This document shows, piece after piece, positions 12,380 to 24,379 of a stretch of 64,000 bases of DNA. Position 1 is the first letter of the stretch. Each line of letters opens with the position of its first letter. The notes beneath the pieces were generated by a model. The model saw nothing but the letters and a program-made list of their open reading frames with translations, did not search any database and was not told the DNA's origin. Position numbers and translations under genes: made by a program. This DNA comes from Nageia nagi. Taxonomy: Eukaryota > Pinophyta. Location of the stretch: assembly GCA_050084985.1 (NCBI GenBank), contig JBITNC010000001.1, positions 24,180,001 to 24,244,000 of the forward strand, written 5' to 3'.

Positions 12380-12559
12380 TGTTGTGCCCACACAGCACAC
12401 CCCAAGATGCAGCATTGTGGGGACCCTACTTGTTTTTAAGGAAATGGACAACATTGCCTAAAGATAACTAGATGACAGCCAAAGTGAAGAGTCAAAGTGG
12501 CCAAGTGATGAAGCAGTGCACACAAGTACCCCAAAGGCACCAAGGCAGTTCATCATGTC

Positions 12560-13050
12560 CAATGGCCATTCATGGCCCAGCAAGGTAGAAAAGCGCATTT
12601 TGGTCACTCTTGAGCCAAGAAATGGCCAGTATGGTAGAAAAGTGCATTTTGGCACGATTTGAGTCCTGAAAGCTCGGAAATGACCAAAAGTGACGAGTTG
12701 AGCCCAGAATGGCCAAAAATGCTCGAAACTGCCAGAAATGTTGGAACGGGTCTTTTTTCACACTAAGGGCCTGGAAATACCAAAAATGGGCAGAATTGAA
12801 TACTTTGAGCCCGAAAATGATGGAAAATGACAACTTTAAGCCCAAAAAGGCAGAAATGGTCATTTTTTCACTGTTTGAGCACAGACATCATCCAAAATGC
12901 AAAGTTTAAGCTCAAAGGTGCTAGAAAGGGCATTTTGATCAATTCTGAGCTCGAAAACATCAGGAGTGGCCGAAAATGCATAGATTGAGTCCAAAATGGA
13001 TCAAGAGTGCAAGTTTGAGTACCCTTAGCCTCAAGCATGTTTGTCCAAGG
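12560..13050 (+). repeat. ~40-bp degenerate tandem repeats in LTR
   Basis: Units carry (C/G)TTTGAGC(C/T)C..AAAATG..(G)AAAATG. Equivalent arrays are at 38090-38690, 52890-53540 and 57290-57790. Confidence 0.65.
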
Positions 13051-13189
13051 TGTTGAAAACCCAAGGGAAAATTGGTGCACGTTTCTCAAAGACCTGCAAA
13101 TGGTATTGGAATTCAAGTCTAAAAGCGTATTCGGAGAGATAAGGTGAATTCTATCACAGTTAGGACTCAAAATTTTTCATTTTGACCAA

Positions 13190-14500
13190 GTCTAAGGCAC
13201 TCAAAGACTAGGAGTAGGTTTTCAAGCCTATGAGAAATCCACATAGATGAATTTTGGCGCCTAGGAAGTGGAGAAAAAATTAAAATGCATAGAAAATGAA
13301 ATCTAAATGCATGAATGAATGGAAATGATGGTTCTGAGGAACACTAGGTATCGAAATTTTTGGTTTTGAGCAAGTAAAGACCCCCAAAATGCTAGGCGCA
13401 AGTTTCTAGATCTTTCCAAATCCATTGGAGTGAAAAATGGTGCCTACGATGACAAGATGGAATGTTTTTTGACCAAAAATCAAGTTTAAGTGCTTGGAAC
13501 CAAGGAAAACATGATTGCAAACACATTTAGGTCTCAAAATTTTCGATTTTGAGCACATTTGAGCACCCTAAAGGCTAGATGCAGGTTTCCAAGGCTATGG
13601 AAATCCAATGGAATGAAATCTAGCACCTAAAATCATGAAATTTGATAAGTTTTGGTCAAAACTCAAGTTTGAGGGGTCCATTGGGTGTAAAATGTGATTT
13701 CTAACACATTTAGGTCTTGAAAATTTTGAAATTGAGCAAGTTTTGACCCTGGCAAGGCGTAGTTTTCCATAATTCTCTAAATCCAATGGGTATAAAACCA
13801 ATGCCTAACTTGGAGGGATACGTGAAAAATCATTGAAAATTGATCCCAAGGTGTTCATTAGGTCAAAAACATCATTTTGAGCACATTTAGAACTACAAAA
13901 TTTCAATTTTGAGCAATTTTAAGGCACCTAAAGGTTAGGCGCAGGCTTTCATGCCATTGGAAATGCAATGGATTGATTTCTAGCGCCTAAGATGAAAATA
14001 TTTTGCAAATTTTGCTCAAAATCCAAGTTTCAAGAGTCAATTGCAAGGAAAACATGAAAATAAGCACATTTAAACTTGCAAATTTTCGAATTTGAGCAAG
14101 GGAAGAGGCCCAAAATCCTAGGCGCAAGTTCAAATTTTCTAAATCCAATGAGATGAAAAACAACACCTAGCATGAAGATGAATGAAAATTTTGCAAAAAA
14201 ATCAAATTTTGTCACATGGTTGCATGGAAAAGGGCATTCTAAGCATGTTTAGGTCAGCAAATTTTCGAAATTAAGCACTAGAAATGCCCCAAAAAGTCAA
14301 GCGCAGGTTTGCAAACCATTGGAAACTTTAAAAAAATGAAAAATAGTACCCAGATGCAAGGAAAAAGCCCCAAAACCCACCAAAATTCAATTTTTTACAC
14401 TTGATTGGGTAGAAGAGAAAATAAGAACGTTTAAACTTTGAATTTGTCAATTTTGACCAAAGGAAGTGCCCCAAAAAGTCAGGTGCAAGTTTGCAATCCT
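13190..14500 (+). repeat. ~180-bp tandem repeats in LTR, about 7 units
   Basis: A recurring core CTAGGCGCAGGTTT..AAATCCAATGGGATGAA is followed by TTTGAGCA. It occurs near 13220, 13400, 13575, 13755, 13935, 14118, 14298 and 14480, a spacing of roughly 175-183 bp. Units are diverged, so the array is old or under conversion. Confidence 0.75.
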
Positions 14501-15316
14501 ATGGAGTGTTTGAAGGCTCCAAAACCTTAAAAAACATGCAAAACGCATCCCTAGAGCGCTTTTTAGGTCAAAAACCCACAAAGGAGCATGCAAAAGGCAC
14601 AAAAACCCTATAAATACCCCCCTTAAGCCTCTCATTTGCTCCACAACACTCTCCTTGAGTCTCCATGCATCCATTTTTGAGCAAAATCCTCACAAAACCT
14701 CACAAACTTGATCAAAGACTTGAAATTTGATCCCAAGATCCAAAAAAGCTCAAAACCATCTCAAATTTTCTCAAGAATCTTAGAATCTCATCCTCTATCC
14801 ACCCATTAGGTCAAATCTGCTTTTTAAAGTTTTTTCAAATTTTGGACCCCCCTATCTTTTGGCCATTTTCAAGCTTTTCAAATTTTGAAAGATCCAAACT
14901 TCAAAGTGAATACCAAAGTGATAGACCTCATATAGGAGAGCAACCTTTATCATTCACTTCTCCCGTACGAAGCTTAAAAACCCACATTGCATCCCCATAT
15001 TTCCTAGCTTCGAAGCTACCACAAAACCTGTCAAAAAACGAATACATGGGCTAAAAAACAGCTAGTTGATTTGGGCATCGAAAACTCGATATTTTTCTCT
15101 AAGACTTGTTCATAAGCCTCCTCGATTTATTTGCCAACACCCCATGTACTTGTTTCCCACTTCTGACGAACTTCAAAATTCTCAAAAATCCACACTAAGC
15201 CTCTCAAAAACCCAAAAATAGGCAAAAACTTGATCATCTCTTTTTCACTCCAAAATCGCTCTAAAGATACCCAGTATCACTCCTAACACCTTGTTGTGTT
15301 CCACAGGGCATAAACA

Positions 15317-16320
15317 ATGAGTATTGCTAAGAAAAACAAGGAGCTCCATATGGAAAGACTCATGAAGACTAGAGAGATCACCTTGAAGAAAAGAGGGAAG
15401 GCTGCCTTCCCTACAGCTATGATAGCAGATGGTATTGAATAGATCAGAGACACAAACTGGGCACACACTGACCCCATCAAATCATTGGAAAAGATGGCCA
15501 AGACCCCGTATGAATGGTTGCTTAACAACACACTTGCTCAGTTCAGAATCGTTGAGGCCTCTATGATCCCATATACCGATCCATTTCCAGAATTGTGCCT
15601 CGAGGTAACTAGCTTCTAGAACAAGAAGGAAAGAATCCTCCTCGATACTAAAGGCACAAAAATATTAGACTTCACTATGTAAAGAATAGAGAGCATTTTT
15701 GCTTAGAGCAATAAGGGAATCATATTCAGTATGACAGACTCCATCAAATTCTTTAACAGCTTGACAAAGCCTGGGAACTTAATAAGAGATTGGTTGTTCA
15801 CGAGTGCAAAGATTACAAGGCAAAGGCCTTAAGCCAACCAAGGAGGATAGACTTCTATCCTACTGTCTCTACCATTATCAGCATGTTGTGCAGAATTACA
15901 GGGCAAGAGAATGACCACCGATTTAGAAAGGAGTTTGTGGGTTTCATACATCAAATTAGCAAAGGCAAAGGCATCACATGGAGTAAGGTGATTAGTGATT
16001 GCATGGCCCAACAACTGTCCATACTTGTAGAAACAAAAAGATTTTACATGAGCTCTTGGTATTCCTGCTCTTACATGGCAAGAACAGAAGATCCGCCATT
16101 GCAGATACCAAGTACCTATTTGACCCAGAGATGCCAGTATGGCGGATTTACCCTAGATTCCTATTGGAAAACCGGTGGGATTCAAAATGATGAATGATGG
16201 ATTCGAATGCCAGATATATGAGAGATAAAAGGGACCACCAATATGACCAGAATATCAAAAACGGCAATACAAGCTCTTCGAGGACATGCTGATTTTATCT
16301 CTAAGAAGCAAATGCCACAT
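15317..16320 (+). pseudogene. Divergent relative of the LTR-unit protein (copy E)
   Basis: An ATG at 15317 begins MSIAKKNKELHMERLMKTRE. After an early stop it reads DTNWAHTDPIKSLEK, AQFRIVEASMIPYTDPFPELC and ILLDTKGTKILDF. This parallels the GDTNW..DPI, CGLFNAAMMPF and LLDTEGNMILDF blocks of the copies at 40612 and 55413, but is much more diverged. A later block (15880-16050: CRITGQEND, HRFRKEFVGFI, W(S)KVISD) matches as well. Several in-frame stops and frameshifts. It ends at a family-T LTR near 16320. Unknown function. Confidence 0.6.
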
Positions 16321-16329
16321 ATATCATCT

Positions 16330-16943
16330 CAAGTAATTGAATGGTGAATGCTCTCATTGATTGCTTAGCGCCGCTAAGACTAGTGTCCATAAGATGATAT
16401 CAATGAGATAATAGTATAATCAGGTATATCCAACAATGAGGCTCCAATGCCTCCTTATACACTCAACTTTGTTTGGATCTCACCTAGGAGTCATCACCCG
16501 ACTCCTTAATCCCAACATTAGCCTCCAGGGGGCCCAGAATGCCCAACGTGGGTGCCTAGGGCTTAGGCATGCCAACGTGGGGCCCTGGAGTGCCATAAAT
16601 GCCAATGTGGGAGTCTAGGAGAGCCACGCATGCCCGACGTGGGTCTAGGAGCCATGCATTGGGTCTAGGTGTCATAATGGGCCAACATGGGGATGTAGGA
16701 GTCTCCCCAAGGCTGGCACATGTATACAGGTGCTCATGTTGGGATTCCCACAATCAAGATCGAGATCTTCAAGCATAATAAAACACCTATTCTATGCTTG
16801 GGAGAGAGACGTCCCACTTGGGGCTCATAGTGGGGTCCATTGACCCATTAAGTATTCTATCTCAAGTTACAACATGAAAGTACAATGCAATAATAAAATA
16901 TATTACAAGAGGAATCCGTTGGATTCCATATTTAATTACAATC
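16330..16943 (-). repeat. Family-T LTR (reverse), main part, split by copia insertion
   Basis: The minus-strand LTR starts TGTGACGTCCCC at 24892, reads to 24869, is interrupted by the copia element, and resumes at 16943. It shares the CTCACCTAGGAGTCA and CGTCCCACTTGGGGC blocks with 2700-2900, and the AGTCTTAGCGGCGCTAAGC block with 27020-27050. Minisatellite-like units with CCCAACGTGGG..CTAGG lie at 16520-16740. The distal boundary near 16330 is approximate. Confidence 0.65.
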
Positions 16944-17432
16944 TGAAGGATTTGAACTAGATCTAAACAAATCCTTTAGGACCTTAGACTAGGAAACTCA
17001 AGTGTACACAAGATAACACAATCACTCAAGATAACACATCAATATAATGTGGTTCCTCCCTCCTTGGGAGTACATCCACAACTAGTTCTCTTATTCTCAA
17101 ATCTATGTCTCTCTTACAACTATTCTCTAGCTCTCTCCTACACAACCAAGTAGAGTAATCTTACTCAAAACTTAGATATGTTTACATGAGGAGAGGCCCT
17201 CTATTTATAGGTTGAGAGCACCTCCCTAACCTTCCTTTAACCCAAGGGTAAGGTTAGGGTTACATTAAATGTACCACCAAACTTCAACCTACCAACTAAC
17301 TCCTTTGGTAAAGTCAAAGTCTATACATTAAAGAATTCTATTAATCACTTAAGGTATCTACATACCCTTAAGTGATTAATTGAATTTACAAGGAGTCTAG
17401 ATATTCACAATATTTCATTACAAATTCTAACA
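16944..17432 (-). repeat. Copia 3' LTR
   Basis: 489 bp, TGTTAG..CTTCA when read on the minus strand. It carries TATAAATA on the minus strand (17202-17209), matching the same site in the partner LTR. Confidence 0.95.
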
Positions 17433-17441
17433 CTCCCCCTT
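17433..17441 (-). other. Copia polypurine tract
   Basis: AAGGGGGAG on the minus strand, directly before the 3' LTR; the usual plus-strand priming site for an LTR element. Confidence 0.85.
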
Positions 17442-18076
17442 AATGCAATATTGGGATAGAGCGTAGAAGAGAGAAGAGAGAGAGTAAGAGAGAGTTCTCC
17501 TCCATAGAGATACAAGTGGAGATGAGAACTTTTACATATTTTGAGAATCTTTTTGAGAACTAGTATGAGACTCACTACATTACCATTTGACAAAAAAGGT
17601 TTACAATACAATCATTAACCACAACTGGTTTCACTGTACATAGTAGTCGATCAACTTTAAGCTGACATGTGAGTCTCCATGAGTTTGCTTTCACAAGGTG
17701 AGTAACCTGCATTTTCTGAAGAAGATCCTGCATGCTACAAGCAACTCATGAACAAAATCAGTTAGATGCATCATATATTCAAATAAGAGAATTAAATAAT
17801 GCCATCTTATAAATAACTGATCAATGGTGCACTATAAGCCATCACGGAGATGCCAAGCCATTACTCATAGTCACCTGTTGTATATAGACATATGTTGATT
17901 TTAAAAATAGAGCATAAAAATTGTACGAGTTTCTCACGCAGAGCAAACTCACCACGGAGGTATAGAATGTACAACAAGTTCGTCACGCAGAGCGAACTTA
18001 CCACGGAGGTATATTAAACTTCACTCCCCCTTGAGGGCAACTTCACCAACCCTAGAGAATCCCTAAGCTTGCAGAA
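17442..18076 (-). other. Copia 3' untranslated region with a short tandem duplication
   Basis: Non-coding, between the RNase H stop and the polypurine tract. At about 17925-18015 a ~55-bp unit (CACGCAGAGC(A/G)AACT(C/T)ACCACGG) is present twice. Confidence 0.75.
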
Positions 18077-20676
18077 CTAAGCTTCAGGAAGGGGCTTGGT
18101 GAACAAATCAGCGGAGTTGTCAGTAGATGGACAATACTGCAAGTGTATGATGTCATCTAGAACCTTCTCCCTGATAAAATGAGCTTGGATTTCTACATGT
18201 TTGGTTCGCTGATGGAACATAGGATTCTTAGCCAAAGAGATAGCCGATTGATTATCTGACGAAATAAGAGATGGGCCATTTTGCTTATACCCAATTTCGT
18301 TCAGAAGATGTCTTAGCCAAATAGCTTCTTGGGCGGCAACAGACATGGCTCGATATTCGGCTTCGGTGGTAGAAAGAGTCACAGTAGGTTGCTTCTTGGA
18401 AGCCCAAGAGATAGCACCTGAACCAATGCTAAACACATATGCAGAGGTTGATTTTCTATCATCTCTATCTCCCCCATAATCAGAATCTGAGAACCCTGAG
18501 AAAACAATCGAGGGCACTTGGGAATACTTAAGAGCAAGATCCTTTGTCCCTGCGACATACCTCAAGATTTGCTTAACAGCATTGAGGTGTTCAACATATG
18601 GTTTTTGCATGAATCGTGCCATCAGATTCACTGCAAAGGCAATATCAGGTCGAGAGATAGTCAGATACAGAAGACTACCAATCAATTGTCTATAAGCTGT
18701 AGCATCAGCCAACTGAGAATCTGAGCTCAGTGAGACAACGATTCCAGGAGAAACAGGTATGGCAGCATATTTACACTCTTCCATTCCAAACTTTTGCAAG
18801 ATGTCTGATATATACTTAGATTGACTAAGATAAGTACAATCTTTGTGTTGGTATACTTGCATCCCAAGATAGTAATGCAATAGACCTAGATCAGTCATTT
18901 CAAATGTTGCCTTGAGTTTGGAGATGCACTCTTGGATGATTTCAATATTATTGCCTGTTATGAGAAGATCATCCACATAAAGGAGAATTATGACCACGTC
19001 TTGTCCTTGATTGAGTACATATAGATCTGAATCTGAGAAGCACTTGGAAAAACCAATATCTGCAAAGAATCCTGAAATTTTCTTGTACCATGCTCTAGGT
19101 GCTTGCTTAAGTCCATACAAAGACTTCTTTAGTTTGCACACAAGAGTCTCTTTTCCTTCTGGAATAAATCCTTCTGGTTGATTCATGTAGATTTCAACAT
19201 CTAAGTCACCATTAAGAAATGCACTTTTGACATCAAGTTGAAAAGCTTTCCATCCTTGAGCTGCAGAAAGAGCAAGAATTATTCTGACAGTAGGCATCTT
19301 GGCTACAGGAGCAAAGGTTTCCTCATAATCAATACCATATTTCTGAGCGAATCCTTTGGCCACTAATCTTGCCTTGTATTTTTCAATTTTTCCATCAGAA
19401 TTGTACTTGACCTTGTATATCCATTTATTACCAATCACATTTTTCTCATTGGGATAAGGAACCAAATCCCAAGTTTCATTTTTCATGAGAGCCTCATACT
19501 CAACTTTCATAGCTTCCATCCAACACTCTTGCTTGGAAGCTTCTTTGAAGGTTGATGGCTCATGCATATTATCAATTTTGGCAAATAAGGATTTATTCAA
19601 GGTCATACTTCTTGTAATTCTCTGTGCTGGAGAATTTTGCTCTTGTGGTGACTTCTCTACATGCTCATCCAACCAGTTAGGTGCAGGCGAAGAATCATCT
19701 GTATCAGACACTTCAGCATGAGAGGTCGTATCCTCAGAAAGTTCATTGAACTTAACATCCCTAGAAACAAAGACTATTTTCTGGGATGAAGAGTAGAGCC
19801 TGTAACCTCTATGCTGATTATCATACCCCACAAAGATGCATTTTTCTGATCGTTTATCGAGCTTCTTTCTTTTCTCTGAGGTAATGAAGGCAAATGCATC
19901 ACAACCGAAGATTCTGAAGTGTGAGAGGTTAGGTTTCTTTCCTGTCCATGCTTCATATGGAGTTTACCTTCAACTGCCTTAGTAGGACACCTATTTAGGG
20001 TGTGAATAGCAGTGTGAACAGCTTCGCCCCATAAGAAACTAGGAAGGTTACCCAACATGCATCTTGCCATTTCCATAATGGTGCGATTCTTCCTTTCAGC
20101 AACTCCATTTTGCTGAGGGGTGTATGGGATTGTGAATTGTCGCTTAATCCCGTGTTTAACACAAAAGTTGTTAAATTCATTGCTATTATATTCACCCCCA
20201 TTGTCCGATCTCAGCATTTTGATCTTAAAATCAGTTTGATTTTCAACAAATGCCTTGAAGTCTTGAAACCTGTCAAAAGTTTGATCCTTGTGCTCAAGTA
20301 GATTACCTTTTGAACAAACATTTGTAGCAAGACAAATCTTTGAAGGTACTTGATCCACAATATAAAGGTCATTCTTTACTGATCCTTTCATCAAAGTGGC
20401 AAGTCCTTTCTTAACACACCAAGAGTGTGAGGTAAACTCAAATGAGCATCCTTTCCTTGTAATCTGAATTACGGAGATGAGATTCATCCTTAGTTTAGGC
20501 ACATAAAAGACATTGTCAAGAGTCTTTCCATGAATCTTCACACTCCCTATTCCGTGAACATCAAGGACTGTATTATCACCTATCACAACTGCATCCTTTT
20601 TGTACTTATGAAAGTTTTCAAACTTATCTTTTTCATAACACGTGATTAGTGCATCCTGTATCAACAATCCAATCAT
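18077..20676 (-). pseudogene. Copia pol: partial integrase, reverse transcriptase, RNase H
   Basis: From 20676 downward: a protease tail in a shifted frame after DTGCTNHV, a truncated integrase (RSDNGGEYNS, PYTPQQNGVAERKNRT) lacking the HHCC finger and first catalytic Asp region, a frame break near 19964, then IFVGYDNQ. A long intact frame (18077 to about 19960) follows with reverse transcriptase (QLDVKSAFLNGDL, YGLKQAPRAWYKK, LLYVDDLLI, intact YVDD) and copia RNase H (SDSDYGGDRDDRKST, STTEAEYRA, KHVEIQAHFIREK). RT and RNase H look enzymatically complete; integration functions do not. Confidence 0.93.
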
Positions 20677-21643
20677 TTGAAATAGTTTGAGTCATTGAGT
20701 AGTAGGCAACAGAAGCAGCATGCTTGTTCTTCTTTTTATTATTGAAAGTTCTCACATTTGCATTTCCCTTTCCTTTTTGAGCAAATTTCTTTTTGCGACA
20801 ATCATACTCTTTGTGCCCAAAGATGCCACAGAAGTTACAATTCCCATCAAACTTTTCTTGAGGTGTTGGATTGCTTGATCCTGCTTTATCATTCCTGTGC
20901 CTATAGTTGCCATGATTGTTGTTGTTGTTGCCCTTTTTGTCATACTTCCTGAAGGTAGATGAGGACTTGTTGTCTTTGAATTTGTAATGTTTGAACTTTT
21001 TCTTGAAAGGAGTTTTGGTTGCTCCTAGAGCAATGCTATGGTCCTTTGGAGAAAGGTTCAACATTTTCTTGTTCAAAGTTTCCTCATGCTTTAGAAGAAG
21101 TCTTGAAAGGTTATCAAGTGAGATGACATCTTCTTCATCATCGAGCCTTGTTTCCATAACTGTGACAAAGTTGCTGAACTTTGTAGTAAGGCTTTGTAGA
21201 ATGATGAAGACCATGAACTCATCATTGATCCAGTTGCATCCACAACCAACCAGTTGTGTCCTGAGGTCAATGATTTTGTTTAAGTAGATGGAGGCACTTT
21301 CATCTTCACTTTGTCGATACTGCAACAACTTTTGTAGAATGGTAAACCTCCTTGAAAATTTGGACCCAAGGTAGATTTTCTTTAACCTATCCCAAGCTTC
21401 CTTTGCTGAAGTTGATGAAGAAATCATGAGGACATCATCTGAAACTGCACGGTAAATCATAGAAGTTGCTAACTCATTCTTTGAGTTGTATACTTCAAGA
21501 GCCTTCTTATCGGTAGGAGCAACCGCATCTTCACTAACTGTCTGCCATAGCTTTCTTGCTTGTAACTCGGCTTTCATACGTGGTTCCCATATTCCAAAGT
21601 TGGAACCATCGAGTATGTGCTTGGGAACGAAGGTTTCAACCAT
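20633..21643 (-). CDS. Copia gag with zinc knuckle, runs into protease
   Basis: 336 codons from ATG at 21643 (MVETFVPKHILDG), chosen because copia gag starts here; an in-frame extension to 21718 exists but looks like leader. The UBN2-type gag domain includes WEPRMKAELQ, AKEAWDRLKKIY and LVGCGCNW. One CCHC zinc knuckle (CNFCGIFGHKEYDC) binds RNA. The frame then enters the aspartic protease (WIVDTGCTNHV) and terminates, so gag and pol are out of frame at 20632. Whether this break is programmed or a mutation is unclear; there is no obvious slippery heptamer. Confidence 0.9.
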   Translation of the reverse strand: MVETFVPKHILDGSNFGIWEPRMKAELQARKLWQTVSEDAVAPTDKKALEVYNSKNELATSMIYRAVSDDVLMISSSTSAKEAWDRLKKIYLGSKFSRRFTILQKLLQYRQSEDESASIYLNKIIDLRTQLVGCGCNWINDEFMVFIILQSLTTKFSNFVTVMETRLDDEEDVISLDNLSRLLLKHEETLNKKMLNLSPKDHSIALGATKTPFKKKFKHYKFKDNKSSSTFRKYDKKGNNNNNHGNYRHRNDKAGSSNPTPQEKFDGNCNFCGIFGHKEYDCRKKKFAQKGKGNANVRTFNNKKKNKHAASVAYYSMTQTISNDWIVDTGCTNHVL

Positions 21644-24365
21644 TGCTACAAAAAACAAATAAATATGCAAATAAGAATGCAAACTTTTACAATTTTTCCA
21701 TCTATACATATAAAACATCTAATAAGCAAACATGTCCCACATGTGTAAACTCATTAACCACGATCCATAGAAGGATAAAGTTGGGGTTGTTTTCTTGTAT
21801 AGAATTAGGCCTTCACCTGGATGCCCGCAAGGTGGAGCCCAGGTACTACCAGTCCTCAACCAGTTCACCTTGGTCAGTGATATACTCTCACAAGGAGAAG
21901 TACTTACTATTTTCCAAGGATCCGACGTATCTTGGACCGGCCATTTTAATTATCTTGATTAAGGGTTTCAGTTTTCCTCCTAGGTTATCAGGATAATCCC
22001 TGAATGGACGTGCGGACATGTGGTATCACTACACACATGCCTGTCCACCTAATAGAGTTATGTCCAATCCAACAGAGGTCTTAGGGGCAATTAAGACGGA
22101 CTTACCACCACTTGGTTCTTCGGACTAAAAGGGCTCCAGTCTGCCCTGTCCTCACCTCATGGCTCCCCAAACAAGTCATGTTGTGGAAAATACGTACGGA
22201 TGTATTCATTTTAGGGTTACTTTTCAAATTTTTGCGTATTGCAAGTATAAGCAAATGTGCAAAAAAAATAAAGTAAGGTGAAAAATACTCCATCCACACG
22301 AACTTGAAACCTTAAGAGGCCAAAAAATTGAGTCCAATGGGTTTTGTTCTAACCCCTAAAGGACTTTTACATTGTTCATATTTTTCTCACTTTATTCAAG
22401 CACTTAATGAATTAAACAAAGAACTAAGTCCTACTTAGTATTTAATTCATAACATGCATTGTATCATGACTTAAAAATTTAAGTAAGCATGCATCATGCA
22501 TTAAAAATTTAAGTCCTAAGCATGTTTTATTCTTCAAATAAGATACATGCATCTAGATAAAATTTAAGTAAAAAAAATTATACCAAGGCCCCCCCTTGTT
22601 ACTTAAAGTTTTATCCCGTTTAACCATGCTTAGAGAGTGCATATGCATTTAAATGAAACATGCAATGTGGAGGAAAATATGAGAAATAGTCTAAAGTTGA
22701 CAAAAAAATGTGAAGGGGCCATGTGTAAGCCTCAGGGTGGTGGAGAAGCTGGGCAGGGGTGGTAGGAGAGACCAAGGCGGCAAGGAAGCCGCGTAGAGGG
22801 GTGGAAGTCGCGTGAGGCACGTGAGGACTGGCGGCGGAGGCCGCGTGGGGCGGCCAGCCGGTGGTTGACCAGCCGAGTCGCGAGCATTGTAGAACGCAGT
22901 CAAATAGGGTGCGCGCTGTCGCGCGTTACGTGACCGGTTTATGGGACCATCGTATGGCAGAGAGGGTTTTATCTCAGTTAAGAGATGATTTCAATGTGCA
23001 AAGAGCGAAGGAGAAATTGGGTGTATATCCTACGATCATGGCAGCCATGAAACGTGGGAGGCACTAGGCATCTTGGCACACAAGGTCGTATCTGTGCAAT
23101 GTAGGCGGTGTGTGCAGAGCCTGCGAGCATGGCAGGTCAGGAAACTGGGTCGGAATCGTGGGAAACAGTTCACGTGCCGTCGCTGCGCTATGCTCTGCGT
23201 TGTGTGCATTGTCTGGCAACGTAGCCAGTGATCAGGGTAGGACGTGAAAGACAGGCTGCACCATGCATCTCGTGGATGTATTCAACGTTGGGTGTGTTAG
23301 CCACGGCTTCCCAATGCAGGTGGTGAGTCGCAGGTCGGAAGGACTCGGTTGGCAACAGTCGTTGGAGTCCACGAAATAGACAGCGAGCAGGACAGGCCAG
23401 GCAGCGTGCAAACAGTGCGTGGGCCTTCGCGGTAGTGCCTTCGTGATGTGGCCATGAATCATCGCAGTCCAGGGAGCGTGGTAGACGACGGGAGGAGCAG
23501 GCGCGCGTTTGGAGGAGGAGGAGCGCAGTGCGGCGGTGGGCAGGAGGAGCCACCCGAGGTTGCGCGCGCATGGGCGGAGGAGCGGCGGTAAACAATATTA
23601 GTTGACCCCCCTGAATTTTAAACTTGTATGCGATTTGATAATATTTAATGGAAGGATAATATTTAATTGTACCCGCCGCTTACTATATTGTTTTTGATTT
23701 TTATTTTAAAACGAATGTAAAATATATATAAAAATATATATATATTTTTAATGATATTGTAAACAGATTAAAAAAATATATTTTTGATTGAAACTAAAAA
23801 TATATATAGATAATTGTGTTTGGATTAGTGTAAACCAAATAAAATATATATATAGATATATATTTTTTATTATGTTTAACCAAAAAGATAATATATATAT
23901 ATATATTAGATTGAGCTTTAGCATATATTATTGTGCCTTCTTAAAAAATTGTCCTCCTCTTTATTTCAATAATAAAATATGTAAAAAAAAATTGCACCTT
24001 CCTCCTTTTTTTTGATATTGTTCACAAAAGACTATTGTAAAAAATCTTTTCAATAAGATGCTAGCATAATATATTTTTGCTCAAAAGAAAAAAAACATTT
24101 TCTTTGTACATTAAAAATAGATTACTAACATAAAAGTTTGTTAGTAAGAAGAGAATAGCAAAAATATATTATGGTATTGCTAAGACATTAAGCTAGCATA
24201 ATCATACAAAAGATTAGTATCATAATGAACTTTGTTAAAGAAGGATAGAAGGTTATACCTTTGCAAACCTTTTACCTCACAATGAAGAATGAAGATCTCC
24301 AAAGTTGAGAAGGATGAAGCACTTCCAAGATGTAGCTTCCACACCAAAAGAGCTTCCTCAACGTG
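21644..24365 (-). other. Unusually long copia leader with GC-rich island
   Basis: 2.7 kb separates the primer binding site from gag, far more than usual for copia. About 22700-23590 is GC-rich, in sharp contrast to the flanking AT-rich DNA (23600-24240 has TATATA runs). Frames in the island (e.g. minus 23188-23595) have no recognisable family and are probably not genes. On the minus strand, candidate donors (GAG|GTAAAAG near 24280 and AAG|GTATAACC near 24260) and an acceptor (TTTTTTGTAG just before the gag ATG) could define a leader intron; this is speculative. Confidence 0.65.
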
Positions 24366-24377
24366 GCTCTGATACCA
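24366..24377 (-). other. Copia primer binding site (initiator Met tRNA)
   Basis: TGGTATCAGAGC on the minus strand, two bases inside the 5' LTR; complementary to the 3' end of plant initiator tRNA-Met, the usual copia primer. Confidence 0.93.
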
Positions 24378-24379
24378 AT

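Larger units (their letters stand above)
12380..15316 (+). repeat. Family-A 5' end leading into an ORF (U3-like region)
   Basis: Begins TGTTGTGCCC with a nearby GCACACC (a degraded palindromic start) and shares CCCCAAGATGCAG/GGGGACCC with the other units. ~40-bp repeats lie at about 12560-13050 and ~180-bp repeats at 13190-14500. A TATAAATA occurs at 14609-14616. Instead of reaching a CAACA terminus, the sequence continues through a further family-A-like block (14700-14880) into a coding remnant beginning at 15317. Confidence 0.65.

Noticed and set aside
21556-21996. A 146-codon plus-strand open frame as a gene
   Set aside because: It overlaps the copia gag start and leader on the opposite strand and resembles no protein.
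23188-23595. GC-rich 135-codon minus-strand frame (and overlapping frames) as a host gene
   Set aside because: High GC lowers stop frequency in all frames here; no domain or conserved motif is visible.
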